Origin: Sindora glabra
Lineage: Eukaryota; Streptophyta; Magnoliopsida; Fabales; Fabaceae
NCBI GenBank assembly: GCA_020226215.1
Contig: CM035232.1
Span: 53,286,851 to 53,350,850 of the forward strand
Direction of reading: 5' to 3'
DNA length: 64,000 nt
The notes under the pieces were generated by a model that had not been told where the DNA came from, did not search any database, and was given only the letters and a program-made list of their open reading frames with translations. Position 1 is the first letter of the stretch, and every line of letters starts with the position of its first letter. Both the position numbers and the translations under genes were made by a program. Shown piece after piece: positions 12,151 through 28,200 of the stretch.

Positions 12151-12275
12151 ATAAATTTTTTAATTTTTTGTACATCTATTTGAATTTTTAAGTTTCCATA
12201 ACAAGAAGTAAAATTATCATGATTTTTAAATTTTTATGGCATAATTTGTGATACAAGTATTAATTTGTTGTAGTA

Positions 12276-13368
12276 GCTATAGAATCTAGGACCTTAGTGG
12301 TAGACATTGAGTGGGATTAAGATTTGTAGTCTAAGTCCCAATCAAATGATAATGATCTCTATATATAGGTTATAAAGGCCTTTAATTGTAGGATTTAGAA
12401 GCTTATAATAGACTTCAATGATGTTTTAAGAGGAAAATGGGCTAAAATCCAATTGGATCTAAAACCAAATATCAAAGGAGTCCTTTTTGGAGTTTGGGCC
12501 CTCATGGTCTAATGTCATTGGGTTAGGTTAAGTGAGATAAGCCAGACTTGTCTTGTTATCTAGTCAGATGTAATAGGTTTGATTAGATATTTGTTGTCAT
12601 ATTTAAAAGAAGGCTCATGTAAGTTTTGAAATAAGAGGAGAGGTCTATATAATTTTACTAAATTTCAAAGGAGGTCAATGTATTTTTCTCTAAATATGAA
12701 AATAAACAAATTCAAAAGATAAATTAAGAAATTGGTAAAATGGAAAAGGGTTAGCTCGAAATCATTAATCTTGATAATTAATTTTAATATATTTGGTAAC
12801 TCGAGCAAACCTTTAGCATATATAAAATCCCTTTAAAGTTAATATCTGCTTGGTTGATAGTTTCATTTAAGTTAAAATTTTATGAGGTTTAAGTGTTGGA
12901 TTTTAAAGTTGAAGGTAGTAAATTGGTAATGAAGTATATTCCAAGAGTATAGTGTGTTTAATCCCTTTTTTCTCTTTAAACTGGTGCCAAAACAATTACT
13001 TAAATTTTGTTACATTCAATTGGTTACAAGATTTCAATCATTGTTACTTTCTTTCAACCACTCCTAAAGAGATCTCCTATCATTTAAAAGTTAATTGAAT
13101 TATTGTTTCTTAACCTAATTAAACTTGATAGTAACTTCAGAGTGGGCTTTTACTAGCAACTTAAGACGATTTACCTAGTAAAGTTGTTTGTAGGATTAAG
13201 AGAATCTTTACTTCCAATTTTTATTAAAAAAATAGTTGCTTAAAATTTGACATTTATTCACACAAAATTACTACAAAGTAAAATATATTTGCAAGTTATG
13301 CTAAAAAGCAAATAAGAGTCATACATAGTTTTGAATAAGAAAAAGGTGATGATTATGGTACACCAATT
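12276..13368. other. Unassigned, possible gypsy LTR sequence
   Basis: This stretch lies beyond the CACTA-like element, where the gypsy LTR would continue. At 12270-12620 base composition is less AT-rich (GGGTTAGGTTAAGTGAGATA near 12530), which would suit an LTR. No TG...CA boundaries or second LTR copy were found. Nothing else is visible. Confidence 0.3.
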
Positions 13369-13478
13369 GCATTGGTGTATCACTAATTTAAATTGTTGGA
13401 TTTCTTTTATCTACATAGTACTGTGTAAGATAAATAAAATTTAATAATTAAATCTAATGATATAATTGATACACTAAT
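13369..13478. mobile_element. Palindromic hairpin element (MITE-like), about 110 bp
   Basis: The left arm 13371-13403 (ATTGGTGTATCACTAATTTA...) pairs with the right arm 13450-13478 (AAATCTAATGATATAATTGA...) with a small gap. The middle (about 13406-13437, TTTATCTACATAGTAC...) folds on itself as well. Just outside the left arm, TACACCAAT-TGC-ATTGGTGTA (13359-13379) forms a perfect 9-bp stem. The whole can fold into one long imperfect hairpin. No flanking duplication was identified. Confidence 0.5.
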
Positions 13479-13479
13479 A

Positions 13480-15299
13480 CACTAAAAGCTTTCCTAAAAA
13501 TGTTATGAGTATTGAAAAAAAAGGAGTCCAAAACTTTTAGCTTTGAACAAGATTTATTGATAATTCCAATAAATGTTTTGAGAAGCCAAAGGGATAAAAG
13601 TCAAGTAATGTTCATTTAATTTCAGTATTTTTCTTTTGGTTGCATCATTATCTTATGATAAGGGACATTTGTGAAGGAAATATAATAAAAGGAATGGATA
13701 GAAAAATATACCACAAAATGAAAAAGCATGAGGTGAAGAACTAGCTTGTTGATAAGTAAAAATGTTATTTTCATAAATTTGCTATAAGAAGTATGTCACA
13801 AATTAATATCTGGTTTAAAGTAAAGCCAATTTAACTTAAATATTGCATTGTCAAGGGCTTATTTTGGTTAGGCTAGCTGGGTAAGTAGAGATTTAGCTTT
13901 AAGTTCTACATGAAATTTTGGTTAAACTATACTTTATATATATAATTTTCAATTTCGTTGTTATCTTTTTTTTCTAATTTTCATTAGATTCTAGAATTTA
14001 TGGTTATTTGTGATTGACACTTTATAATTTTTAATTTGGTGATTTTTGACATTAATTATCCATTGTAGTTAATATTTGTTTATTTGTGTAGATATATTAT
14101 GAAATGACAATGAAAGCACATTTATTAGAAAGATAAATTTCTTCATCTTACAAAGGAATCTTTAAACAAATATAATGAAATTAAATCAAGCATAATAAAA
14201 ATACACATGATTGAACATTAGCATTTATATTTGATTTGATTGCATTCTCATAGCAGGTGTAAATTTGAAATTAGGATTGAACTTTTTACTAAACTTGTTA
14301 AAATGGGCTAACTAAACCTTATAAGACTAATCTAATAGGAAAAAAAATTGTATATTGGATTAATTTCATGTTAGGTTACTTTTTCACCAAGTTTAGTTTA
14401 GATTGGGTTATTACAGTACCAATCCTAATCTTAATCCTAAACCGACATTAATCAGGTGAGTTTTATAACTTATTATATTTTATTATTATATTAGTTATTT
14501 ATTTATCATTAATTTTACATCTTTAATTAATTAAAATTTATTATTATTATTAAATATAATTATATTTTATTATTATTACTTAAAATTTTGTTAAAAGAAT
14601 GAAATTAGAATAAATTTATTGAGACAATTGAAATAAAAATTATATCTTCTTTTAAATTTTAAAGAGATTAGATTTGAATTCTTTTAAAAAAGAAAGTAAG
14701 GAATTTTTTAAATATTAATATAGTTTTGTTCCTAATTTCTTACAATATATTAGTAACTTTTTAATATATTAAAATTTTAAATTAAAATTTTATCACTTTT
14801 AATACATGAAAAAAATATTGACTAAAAATAATTTGATCACTTGTAAAAAAATATTTATAAAAATGCATTTAATTTAAATAAATGAAGTTTAAATTTGAAA
14901 TATAATAAAACTTATAATCAATATCACGTATTGAAAATTTTAAATAATTAATTAGCATTGGAAAACTTTAAATTTTATATTTTCTTCTTATGATAATTAT
15001 TATTATATATTATTGTTATTGTTATAAATACTTTTATTATTATAAAATATAATTATATTTTATTATTATCACTTAAAAATTATTATTATTGTTATTGTTG
15101 TTGTTGTTTAATTAAATTAAAAATAATAAAGACATAAATTAAGAAATAATAATTTTTAATGTGAAAATTTTTCATTAAGAAGATAAAAATCATGGGATTT
15201 AGTCCAGAAAAATTTCACTATTAAATAAAATGAATACAAATATTTTGTTAAGTAAATTTACAACATATAAATATGTCACTATTTTTAATTATCTCTTTC
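13480..15299. other. AT-rich DNA downstream of the hAT pseudogene
   Basis: No coding sequence. About 14270-14460 contains repeated CCTAATC/CTAAACC-type runs, resembling the decayed sequence often found near hAT termini. CAGTACCAATCC at 14414 is a possible left terminus, but the evidence is weak. Confidence 0.35.
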
Positions 15300-17301
15300 A
15301 CCTAATGATGATCCATCTTCTTGCAAATTATTTTGTTATCTATCTTTTGCATTAAACTAATCCTTTAAACAAATAACCATCTATAAGTTCTAATCATTCA
15401 TGGATAAATATTTGTCATCCAAAATTTACTTACCAAGAAAAAATACACTTTTTAATGCTATTAAAGATATTAAAGGGGTTAGTGTATCACATGTTATAAA
15501 AGAAAGTATTGGTGCTTTCCACCATTTTAAAATAATAAAATATAGCATACTAGCTACAATAGATGTAAATAAGTAAGAACTTAATTCATTATTAATTAAA
15601 AGAGTATAATAAGTTAAATCTAAGAAGTTATCATATTCTTCACGAAATATCATATTTATTTTTTAAGAAGATGAAGAACCTATGCATGAATACAAAGAAT
15701 TAAATTTACTATTATATACTCAAAATATTTTTAATAGTAAATTATTTATATTATTCATGTAAGACTCTAAGTCAAATTCATATTGCATATTTTTATAGTA
15801 CTTTTGTAACAATTTTTTTACTCTTTTTTACTTAACTCTAGGATCTATAATTGCAGTTAAAACATATAAATGATGAATATTTCTAAAGTATTTATTTTAT
15901 TTTAGTAAACATTCATTAATAATAATTTTAAACTTATTCGTATTTCCAAATTTTAAAAATGTAGAACTCTAATTAAGCAAAATACCAAATATTGAGTGAG
16001 ATATGAAATAATAAGAATTAAATAAAAAATTAGTTACTTTCTAAAATGTTTATAAAATTATAAGCAAATTTTGGCCTTTTCCCATTCAACATTTTCAAGG
16101 TGATGAATAATTTGAATTTTAGTTGAATAAAAAGTATCCATGACATCTTTATATTCTAAACAAAGTTTTAATATTTTAAAAGTAGAATTTCATTGTGTAC
16201 AAATATCTTATGAAGGCATCTTAAATTTCTTAGATATTTGGATGCATAATTATTTCTAATCATATTGTTTACCTGTTGATGATTTGATATATAAAATTAT
16301 ACTTCTAAGATTTTGTATAAGTGTAAAAATAACTTCTAATGCATCTTGAATAACTAAATTTAAAATATGGCATACATATTTAAGATGAAAAAATTGAGCT
16401 TCAATAATAGGATTTAAAGCTAGAATTAAAATTTTAATAGTACTAATATTAGTATATACATTATTAGAAGTAATTGAAAATATTTTATCTGATATCATAT
16501 AATTACTACAAGTTTTTATTATATAAAAAGCAATAGTAGATGCATCATTTAATGGTGGAATTTGTTTAAAATAAATAATTCTTTTATGCAAAATAAAATT
16601 ATCATTAATGTAATGGGTAATTACACAAACATAGCCTATTTGAGATGTGGTGTCTAAATATCGAATGTAAATGCAACTCTACCTTTGAATTTTGACAAAA
16701 AAATGGCTAAAATTATTTTCTTCTCTTTAAAAATTTTATTTAATTTATTTACATACTATTCCTATTTATACTATACCATTAAGGATTAAAATGTTAAAGA
16801 AGGACATTTAATTTTAGAGAACTAGCTATACTAAAAAAAATTTCAGCATGACAAATCTGTTTACAAAATTTATATTCACAACTATCTTAACTAGATATGT
16901 TAGAATTTTCACTTAAAATATTTACAATATCTACATGTTTAGAAGAACAATGACGTCTTATTATATTAGTACTACTATAACTATCATAATTATAATTTTT
17001 TGGATAATATTTACAAAATTCTTTAAGCACATCATTTATATTTTTAGATCAAAATGATTTTATATTGTATAATTTTTTGATTTTTCTGATAAATTAGATG
17101 AGGATGTAACAGTATTTACATTCTTATGATTACGAGCATGTTGTAAAGAAAGATGTTGAGAAGGAAGAGGAGATGATGTAGATTTAGATATGCTCAAAGG
17201 AATATTTATAAAATTATTATTTAAAAAATTAGTAGTTATATTTTCTAAAAAAAATGATCATCAAAATAATTTTGAATATTATTAGGATCATTCAAATCCA
17301 T
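15300..17301 (-). pseudogene. hAT-family transposase pseudogene
   Basis: The reading begins at ATG 17301-17299 (MDLNDPNNIQNYFDDHFF) and can be followed, through many stops and frameshifts, to about 15300, close to the usual 650-700 codons. In order: a BED-type zinc-finger remnant (about 16920-17060, EFCKYYPKNYN...RRHCSSKH); the 111-codon open stretch 16256-16591 with HKRIIYFKQIPP, KIFSITSNN and HLKYVCHILNLVIQDALEVI, the conserved RNase H-fold core of hAT transposases; DICTQ-stop-NSTF, where the family has a Trp (TGG to TGA); AIIDPRVK near 15840; and the C-terminal dimerisation region 15300-15653 (ELSSYLF...LKWWKAP...) ending ICLKD-stop-FNAKDR. A live protein would excise and insert the element in the nucleus. 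This copy is clearly dead. It resembles the domesticated RICESLEEPER/DAYSLEEPER group as well as ordinary hAT elements, but the stops exclude a functional gene. Confidence 0.85.
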
Positions 17302-18044
17302 AATTAAAATTTATTAATAATATAAAAATGAAACTAATAATATTAAGTTTTATAAGAATAATAACTATTGAATGAACTAAAATGCTATAAAAATTAAAAT
17401 ATATAAATCTTGATAAAAAATATAACCATATAAGTAAAGATTAGAAAGAGTTGACGAGTGTCCCTAATATTTTTTTTAAAGTGAAAATTTTAATATTTTA
17501 TAATTTTATGTATCACCTCCATTTTTAATCTTCAATATTTGTAGAGAAATAAAAATTATGAGAATGAGATTGAAATGAGAAAGAATGAATATTTATTGTG
17601 TGAATTGAGTTTGATTGAGATGAGTATTTATAGTGATATAAAATATATAAAATATTAATAAAAATATCCATTTATCATCCGTTGAAACAACGAGTAAAGA
17701 GCCATTGCACAACAGCAGCAAAGTGGCAAACATAGATGGAAGGACCCACCTTCGAATCAAGAAGATAGAAGCAATAGTGAAGCTAGTGAAAGACATGTTG
17801 GACAAAGCACTTCTTTGCAGGAAGGTTGTTTTATTCTTGTTACAATTAAAATTTAGATATGGCTTCAAATATTATAACTTTTGTAATTTTTTATTAAAAG
17901 TTTTACTTTTCATGAAAATGATTTTGATGGAATTTCAATTTAAGAAATTGTAATTTGTTATATATTTTTGGGCATAAAATTGATGCAAAATTATGATATT
18001 ATGTTAATAAAATAGAAAATTATATTATTAAAGTATAAATTTTA
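17302..18044. other. 5' flank of the hAT pseudogene, unassigned
   Basis: No supported gene. A GC-richer 160-bp piece (17695-17855) is open on both strands (17593-17868 minus, 17705-17953 plus) but resembles no family I know. It may be a captured gene fragment or element leader. Confidence 0.3.
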
Positions 18045-18578
18045 GAGAAAAAGGTAAAATACTTTCAATTTTGGAGTAGTTGAATTTTATTCCTCTATTT
18101 TAAAAATTTAGAAATCACCTCTTTGAATTTTTCAAAATTTGAATCTAACATTTATTGTCAACTTAAGTAATTATTTTATCAAGTTATATAATTTTTTTCT
18201 CATTAAATTTTTTACTACAATCATACTATTAAAGAATATTAATTTATTTTTCCATTTTCAACACATAATTTTACAACTCATTTTTATTATTTAATTAAAT
18301 TTATATATATTTAATTTAATTTATATTAATTATATAACATAAAAATTATTTATGAAAAAAATATCAAGATAAACTAACATATTCTAATATTGTGATTCTT
18401 ATTTAAAAATATCATTAAAAAATTATATAATTTGATCAAATGATAAACTAAGTTGATAATGAGTATTAATTTCAAGTTTTGTATAGTTTAATAGAGTAAT
18501 TTTCATATTTCCAAATTTAAAAGAGATAAATCCCTATCATCCTAAATTTAAAGAGGGTATTTTGTATTTTTTTCCCTT
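18045..18578. mobile_element. MITE with arms of about 150 bp and 8-bp target duplication
   Basis: The left arm from 18045 (GAGAAAAAGGTAAAATAC, then ATTCCTCTATTTTAAAAATT) is matched in inverted orientation by the right arm ending at 18578 (reversed: AAGGGAAAAAAATACAAAATAC). Pairing continues for about 150 bp, to TATATAATTTTTT on both sides. The same octamer AAATTTTA flanks both ends (18037-18044 and 18579-18586). The duplication is perfect, though low-complexity. The element is 534 bp and has no coding sequence. An 8-bp duplication suits hAT-derived MITEs; a Mutator-type origin is less likely. Related arms occur at 41.1 and 42.6 kb. Confidence 0.7.
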
Positions 18579-18586
18579 AAATTTTA

Positions 18587-19134
18587 TATTAAATTTCTGC
18601 AACAGTTTGCAAAATTTCAAAATAGGTGGGGATGTATTATCCGTACAGTGTTTATCATCATGGCTGCTGCAGATTCTACAATATTTTTCTGCATTGTCGA
18701 GTAACACAGAAACGGCAGAACATGGCATCATGGATAGTCGTAAATCTGAAAAAATTGAGGTAATAACTAAATCGGCAACAAGAAATGTTTTTATCCTTCA
18801 ACTAATCATATTAGGGGTCTATCCAAGGAAATGGATAATGTAGGATATATCAACACCAGTTGGCTTGGGCGGTTGGAGTTTGGTATCCTTTTAAGCAGGG
18901 TTTCGGATTCAAACACTTCATGCTCTTTTCGGTACGAGGGTAGGAATGGAAGAAAATAAATGTGGGCTCTGGTAACCATTGGGCATTGGAGACAAAAATG
19001 TAAAAACCGAAGCGTAAGTTGCATATCCGCCTATTAATTAAGAATCTCTCACTACGATTGTGATCTTGAAGCAAAAGATCTAATTCATGGATGCAAGCTC
19101 CAACTTGGTGTACTTCGTTGGGTTGGCGTAACGA
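18587..19134. other. Low-copy-looking segment with possible SINE-type motif
   Basis: GC content is higher than in the surroundings and the text is complex. About 18866-18925 reads TTGGCTTGGGCGGTTGGAG (box A-like) and, about 30 bases later, GGTTTCGGATTCAAAC (box B-like with an extra base), so a decayed tRNA-derived SINE is possible. The open frames at 18537-18731, 18562-18843, 18806-19024 and 18850-19074 overlap on both strands and resemble no family, so they are not called. Confidence 0.3.
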
Positions 19135-19728
19135 AGAATAATGTTATTTTTTTGAAACAATGGTTACGTACATGTTGTGTATTAAAAATCTCTTGATTTC
19201 AAATCAAGCATAATTTAATATCTAATTTATTTAATTAATAAAATTTATATTATAAATTTATTTATTACATTTAATTATTTATTATTTTTATTAGGAATAT
19301 ACTTAGTTATTAATAAAATATTTTTTAATTATTATTATTTCACTAAAACATAAATTTCATATTTTTATTATATAAAATTATTTATAATTTAATTATTAGT
19401 TATTTCTTAAATAATATTTTTAAAATTCTAATATTAGAGTATAATTTTAATATATCAAAATTAATATTTTAATATATATATAAATTAAAAATTAAATATA
19501 TAATAAATAAATTATTTATTATTTAATACTATTACCAGATTTACGAATTAACCTAATAATTTGATGAACTAATGTTTACTAATCCTAATTTTCTATTAGG
19601 TTGGATCACTGTTATTATTTTTCATATTATCCCCGGTCCCAAACTAGATAAATTATATTAATCCTAAATTAATCTATTAAACTTAACTTATTTTGATACC
19701 TTTACTTTTTATCACATTATAATGTAAC
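19135..19728. other. AT-rich intergenic DNA
   Basis: Very AT-rich up to about 19540, then CCTAATCC/GGTTGGATC-type text (19590-19690) resembling that at 14.3-14.4 kb. TTGGATCACTG at 19601-19611 could be the opposite hAT terminus. No gene. Confidence 0.3.
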
Positions 19729-20113
19729 TCTACCTAGTGCTAAATGTTTGTCACATTCAACAATTATAAATATAAATGTTTTGTTGGTTTTGTCTAATGA
19801 CATTTGTTGTATATTAAAAAATTTTATTTACTTGTATAAAGTAAATAAGTGATATGTCTCTTATATTTCTTGATTAAAAAAAAATAATTTTTAATAGTAT
19901 ATAGAAAAATTAACTTCCTTTCTACATAGTGCTAAATGTTTGTCACATTCAACAATTATAAATATAAATGTTTTGTTGGTTTTGTCTAATGACATTTGTT
20001 GTATATTAAAAAAATTTATTTACTTGTATAAAGTAAATAAGTGATATGTCTCTTATATTTCTTGATTAAAAAATGATAATTTTTAATAGTATATAGAAAA
20101 ATTAACTTCCTTT
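19729..20113 (+). repeat. Nearly perfect 192-bp tandem duplication
   Basis: TAGTGCTAAATGTTTGTCAC begins at 19735 and again at 19927. Both copies run to ATTAACTTCCTTTCTA. By eye the copies differ at about three bases, all within the two A/T runs. Because everything around it is strongly decayed, the duplication is comparatively recent. No coding content. Confidence 0.9.
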
Positions 20114-20409
20114 CTAAAATGGAAGATGCTATTTTTATTATATTCTTTACATTTGACATTAATCAAATAAAATATTTTTTATTATTTTAATATTTTATAA
20201 TTATATTTGAACAGGTTTTCGCTTTAAAAAAATGGAACATATATTCTGAAATCCAAAGAAAAAAAATAGTATGAGAATAAACTACAAATTGGATTTAATT
20301 ATAAAGGCGAAAAGTTTAATTAGACCTTAATTATTTTTTTTGAAGAGAATTCGGCCGAGCTCTCTTATAATTTTGTAAAATTCCATGACTTATACACCGA
20401 ACTCTTTAT
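20114..20409. other. AT-rich spacer
   Basis: Nothing recognisable. A short palindromic EcoRI-SacI-like patch (GAATTCGGCCGAGCTC, 20348-20363) is the only non-AT segment. Confidence 0.4.
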
Positions 20410-20844
20410 AGTTTTAAATTATGGGCTGCAATACGTGATGTTGTTGCATTATTACGATTGCAGCAGCTCCGGCATTCTCATTACACTGCAATTGTGGTTT
20501 TCTCGGAGATTACAGTTGCAGTGGTGAATCGCGGTTCCGACATTGCAATGTTCCACATTATTGCGGCCGCAACAACCGCAGTACATCATTTTTATTAAAT
20601 AAAAGTAAAAAATTTTAATATTTTATTTGTAAATAAATTTTATTTGATATAATATAAATGGTTGAATTAAAAGAACCAATATCATGCAATATGAATTAAT
20701 TGTTATCATATAATTTAATTACATGTAATGTAAACAAAGTAAAATCTCACGATCACAGTATTTGCAATTTGCATTTTTATTTTTGCAACTTTTGCAATTG
20801 CAAAAAATGCATCCAGTCGCAACTGCAATTCAGAATCATGAACC
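20410..20844. mobile_element. MITE-like element with CpG-rich palindromic core
   Basis: The left end (GTTTTAAATTATGGGCTGCA, 20411-20430) and the right end, reversed from 20843 (GTTCATGATTCTGAATTGCA), align with mostly transition differences and are taken as terminal repeats. Inside are many TGCAA/TTGCA words and a CpG-rich patch (about 20420-20585) with the perfect 12-bp palindrome TTGCGGCCGCAA (20561-20572). The right third holds TTGCAATTGCAAAA. Repeats with this GCGGTTGC vocabulary occur widely in dicots as small DNA transposons, from memory. Superfamily not assigned and no target duplication confirmed. Confidence 0.5.
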
Positions 20845-21633
20845 ACTTGTCAAAGACCAAATTACTCTAATCCAATTGTTTTATTGGAAATATTCTTTAA
20901 AATAATTTCATTTATTTTTATATAAATAAGAGATTTTCATGCTACCAAATTGTATGTCCGATAATTAATGAAATAATACATAATATGAAAATAATAAAGA
21001 AAAATAAATTCTTTTTTAAATAAAAATTGTAATTTGTGACAACTTCTTGTCATATATAATATTGAATGAACAAGATATTTTTAACAATTTATAATTATAA
21101 TGCGAGATTATTTTATGATATTTTCAATCAAAATAAATGAAGGTTGAGTTGACTGCAGTGACAATTTCTGCTGATCATCCACCCTTCATCATGTATAGTA
21201 AAAATTGTATATCTGCGACCCTAATCTATGGTGTCCCTGCAAGTTGCAAGAACCCAACAATTCATTTAACTGAAACCAGCGCAAAAGCTCCAAGATCCAA
21301 CAGTGAAAGCTTCATAAATCAATAAAATTTTCTGTTTTCAAATCAAAAGCTTTTTGCTTTCACTCTTTTGCCTCAATGGAGACCCCAAAAGAGGCCATCC
21401 TTCCTTTACGTGAAGTATCTACTCAGAGGCACGAGAGAATATTCCAAATCAAAGATATGTTTAATAAACCTTAACTGGGGCAGCAAAAGCCTTATCAACA
21501 TCGTCTATATAAGTTGTGGAAGTGAATGAATAGGGACCCCCCGAATTCTTTTTTGTTTTTCTTTCATGTAAAAAATTAAAAGTAAGATAGATTATTCCAA
21601 GGTAAGATCAAGACGTACTACTAGTTTCTTTAA
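20845..21633. other. Spacer with a low-copy-looking segment and weak TATA-like site
   Basis: The segment 21130-21560 is the least AT-rich part of this neighbourhood and is not visibly repetitive. It holds a 62-codon open frame (21137-21325, plus) with no recognisable domain. TCTATATAAGTTG at 21504-21516 looks like a TATA box on the plus strand, but no coding sequence follows. It could be a remnant of a gene or of an element flank. Confidence 0.25.
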
Positions 21634-22632
21634 GGGTCGTTGGGAGTAATTAGAAAGAGAAAAGTGAATGATAGAGTTTTATTCTCTTTATTTTTATTTG
21701 GTTTATCAAAAATTCATTTCCTTTCTTCATTTGAAATTTTTTTTTAATGAGATTACTTCAAATAAAGGACTGGTGATTTCCCCAATTTCTCAAGAGATCC
21801 GATTCCCTCATTTTAGATTTTAAATTTCTCATCTTTAATATAATAATTATTTATTATTATAAAATAATAATATAATAAAAAATAAAAATAATTATTAAAT
21901 AATAATTAATAGTAGAAATAATAAATATAATAAAAATAAAAAATAAACAATCATATAATAATTATTATAATAAATATAATAAACTACTTTATAATATAAA
22001 ATTTAATAATATTAATAAAATATTAATAATTTAATCATTATAATAAAATAAAAATATTCATAATAAAATAATAACTATCACAGTTAAATAAATAATACAA
22101 AAATAAATGAAATAATAATAAAATATTAATAATTAAAATTAAATAATTATGAAAATTATAATCTTATTTAATATAAAATATTTAATAACATGAAAATAAT
22201 TAATAATATTAATGAAATAATAATAAATACTAATAATAAAAAAATAAATATAATAGCTATTAAAATGATAATTAAATAAATAATAATTAGTATTATTGAA
22301 ATAATATTGCTTATTATTAAGATATTAATAATAATTGAAATAATATTAATTATATATTAATAATTAATATTAAAAAATTAAAAGTTATAATATTAGTAAA
22401 TTAAATAAAAATTAAGATAATTATTATAATAATTTTTTAATAATAATTATATATAAATTATTTTTTAATATAATAATTATTAATAAAATAAATTAAAAAT
22501 ACTTAATTCTCTTTTTTATTTAAATCAAACAAAATAAATAATTATAAAATTTTCGTTCCCTTTCCCCCTGTTTTTGTTCATTAATTCCTTTCTATTTCTC
22601 TTCCTTTTTTTTCAATTGAACCAAACAATCTT
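21634..22632. mobile_element. Terminal-inverted-repeat element, about 1 kb, TTAA flanks
   Basis: The left end reads GGGTCGTTGGGAGTAATTAG (from 21634). The right end, reversed from 22632, reads AAGATTGTTTGGTTCAATTG. Both continue into AGAAAGAGAAAAG / AAGGAAGAGAAATAG-type sequence, giving arms of about 70 bp. TTAA lies directly outside each end (21630-21633, 22633-22636). The interior is almost pure A/T with short AATAAT words and no coding sequence. GGGTCGTTTGGTT-like termini with a TTA/TAA duplication suggest a PIF/Harbinger (Tourist-like) non-autonomous element; a hAT origin is an alternative. Confidence 0.5.
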
Positions 22633-22684
22633 TTAAGTACTTGTTGTTATATTTATAGGTTATCTAATTTCTTTAAAATCACTA

Positions 22685-22760
22685 ATAGCGGAATTTGAAT
22701 CTAAAACTTGGATTATCGAAGAAAATAAACTTTTTATTAGCTGCATCAGTTAAGGTTTCC
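22685..22760 (-). repeat. tRNA-like (SINE-type) motif
   Basis: The minus strand reads CTTAACTGATGCAGCTAATA (box A-like) and, about 35 bases later, TTTTAGATTCAAATTCCGC (a good box B). The spacing is tRNA-like, but a cloverleaf could not be completed. This may be a decayed SINE head or tRNA relic. Confidence 0.4.

Positions 22761-27261
<4,501 letters not shown>

Positions 27262-27328
<67 letters not shown>
27262..27328. repeat. (AT)n microsatellite, about 33 units
   Basis: Pure AT dinucleotide run. Open frames on both strands across it (27165-27408) are artefacts. Confidence 0.97.
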
Positions 27329-27330
<2 letters not shown>

Positions 27331-28200
27331 CATAACATCTTCAAATGGAGATCACCCCTTAAGCCAATGCTCATGAAAATAAGTCCATTGGTTAACGAGA
27401 CGCATTAACAAATTAATAGCTAAATCATGCATGCACTAGTTAGTTTAACATAATTATTGACCCTCTTATTAAATAATTAGCCAACCACAATCTAACATGG
27501 CAAGCTAGCAACCACTATTTATTAGTGGCTAGCTTAGGTGAGCACATAAACACGCGTACAGATTTTAGACAGAAATATGAAATAAATTCTTAATTACATC
27601 TTAATATTATATAAAATTATTTTAAATAATTTTTAAATATTAAATTATTTATAAATTTTAATTTGGTATAATAATTATAATTATGTTTATATCCGTGCTA
27701 GATTGTATTAGAAAATGGATTACGTTTAGATACACTTTTCCACCAAAAAAAAAGTATTGATAGGTATTTTATAATTTTTTATTAAATTTTGCAATTTTTA
27801 TAAAAAAAGTTTTGAAAATTTTTTATCTATAACGTTAAATAATGAAATTATATTTTTTTATATATTTTCTATACACAAAATTTAAACGTATCTATAATTT
27901 TTTATAAAAAATTATATGAATTTCATATTAAAAAGTATAAATATCAAGTTAAACCTTCATAGAAACCCCTGACTTTTTTCTAAAGGGGCATTAGCAAAAC
28001 CCTGGAAAATTCTAAATTTAGGGGATGGATGTTGAAAGGATCTTAGACTATTGGCAAGTTGTTTTCAGTAGTGCATGGAATAAAGAAATTGTTAAGTGGA
28101 ATTATAATGGAGAAGACAATTTGATCCCTCACTTTCTGTTCGGAGTGTGGATGACGTTGGAAGGATGGCCAAATCCAATGTTATGTTTCTCCCACTAAGA
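27329..28200. other. Intergenic DNA, unassigned
   Basis: AT-rich to about 27960. Then more complex text (28020-28200) that leads into the GC-rich island, with no recognisable coding content. Confidence 0.35.

Larger units (their letters stand above)
9342..12275. mobile_element. CACTA-like non-autonomous transposon, 2.9 kb
   Basis: The left end 9342-9370 (TATTACAACAAATTGACACT, continuing to TATCACA) and the right end 12247-12275, reversed (TACTACAACAAATTAATACT, same continuation), match over about 26 of 28 bases as terminal inverted repeats. The pattern (C)ACTACAACAAATT fits CACTA-superfamily termini with C-to-T decay in the first bases. Inside the right end lies an array of 90-bp subterminal repeats. 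The roughly 2.4 kb between is extremely AT-rich and has no recognisable transposase, so the element would depend on an autonomous partner. The 3-bp flanks (CTT/GCT) do not match, so insertion cannot be confirmed. The element abuts the gypsy primer-binding site, which suggests insertion into the end of that element's LTR. Confidence 0.6.

Noticed and set aside
12981..12993. TGGTGCCAAAAC, reversed, as a second primer-binding site
   Set aside because: A short chance match; no LTR end or gag lies in the expected position.
14414..19611. CAG...CTG ends as the borders of a complete hAT element
   Set aside because: The terminal similarity is short and the flanking TTATTA does not give an in-register 8-bp duplication. 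It is kept only as a suggestion.
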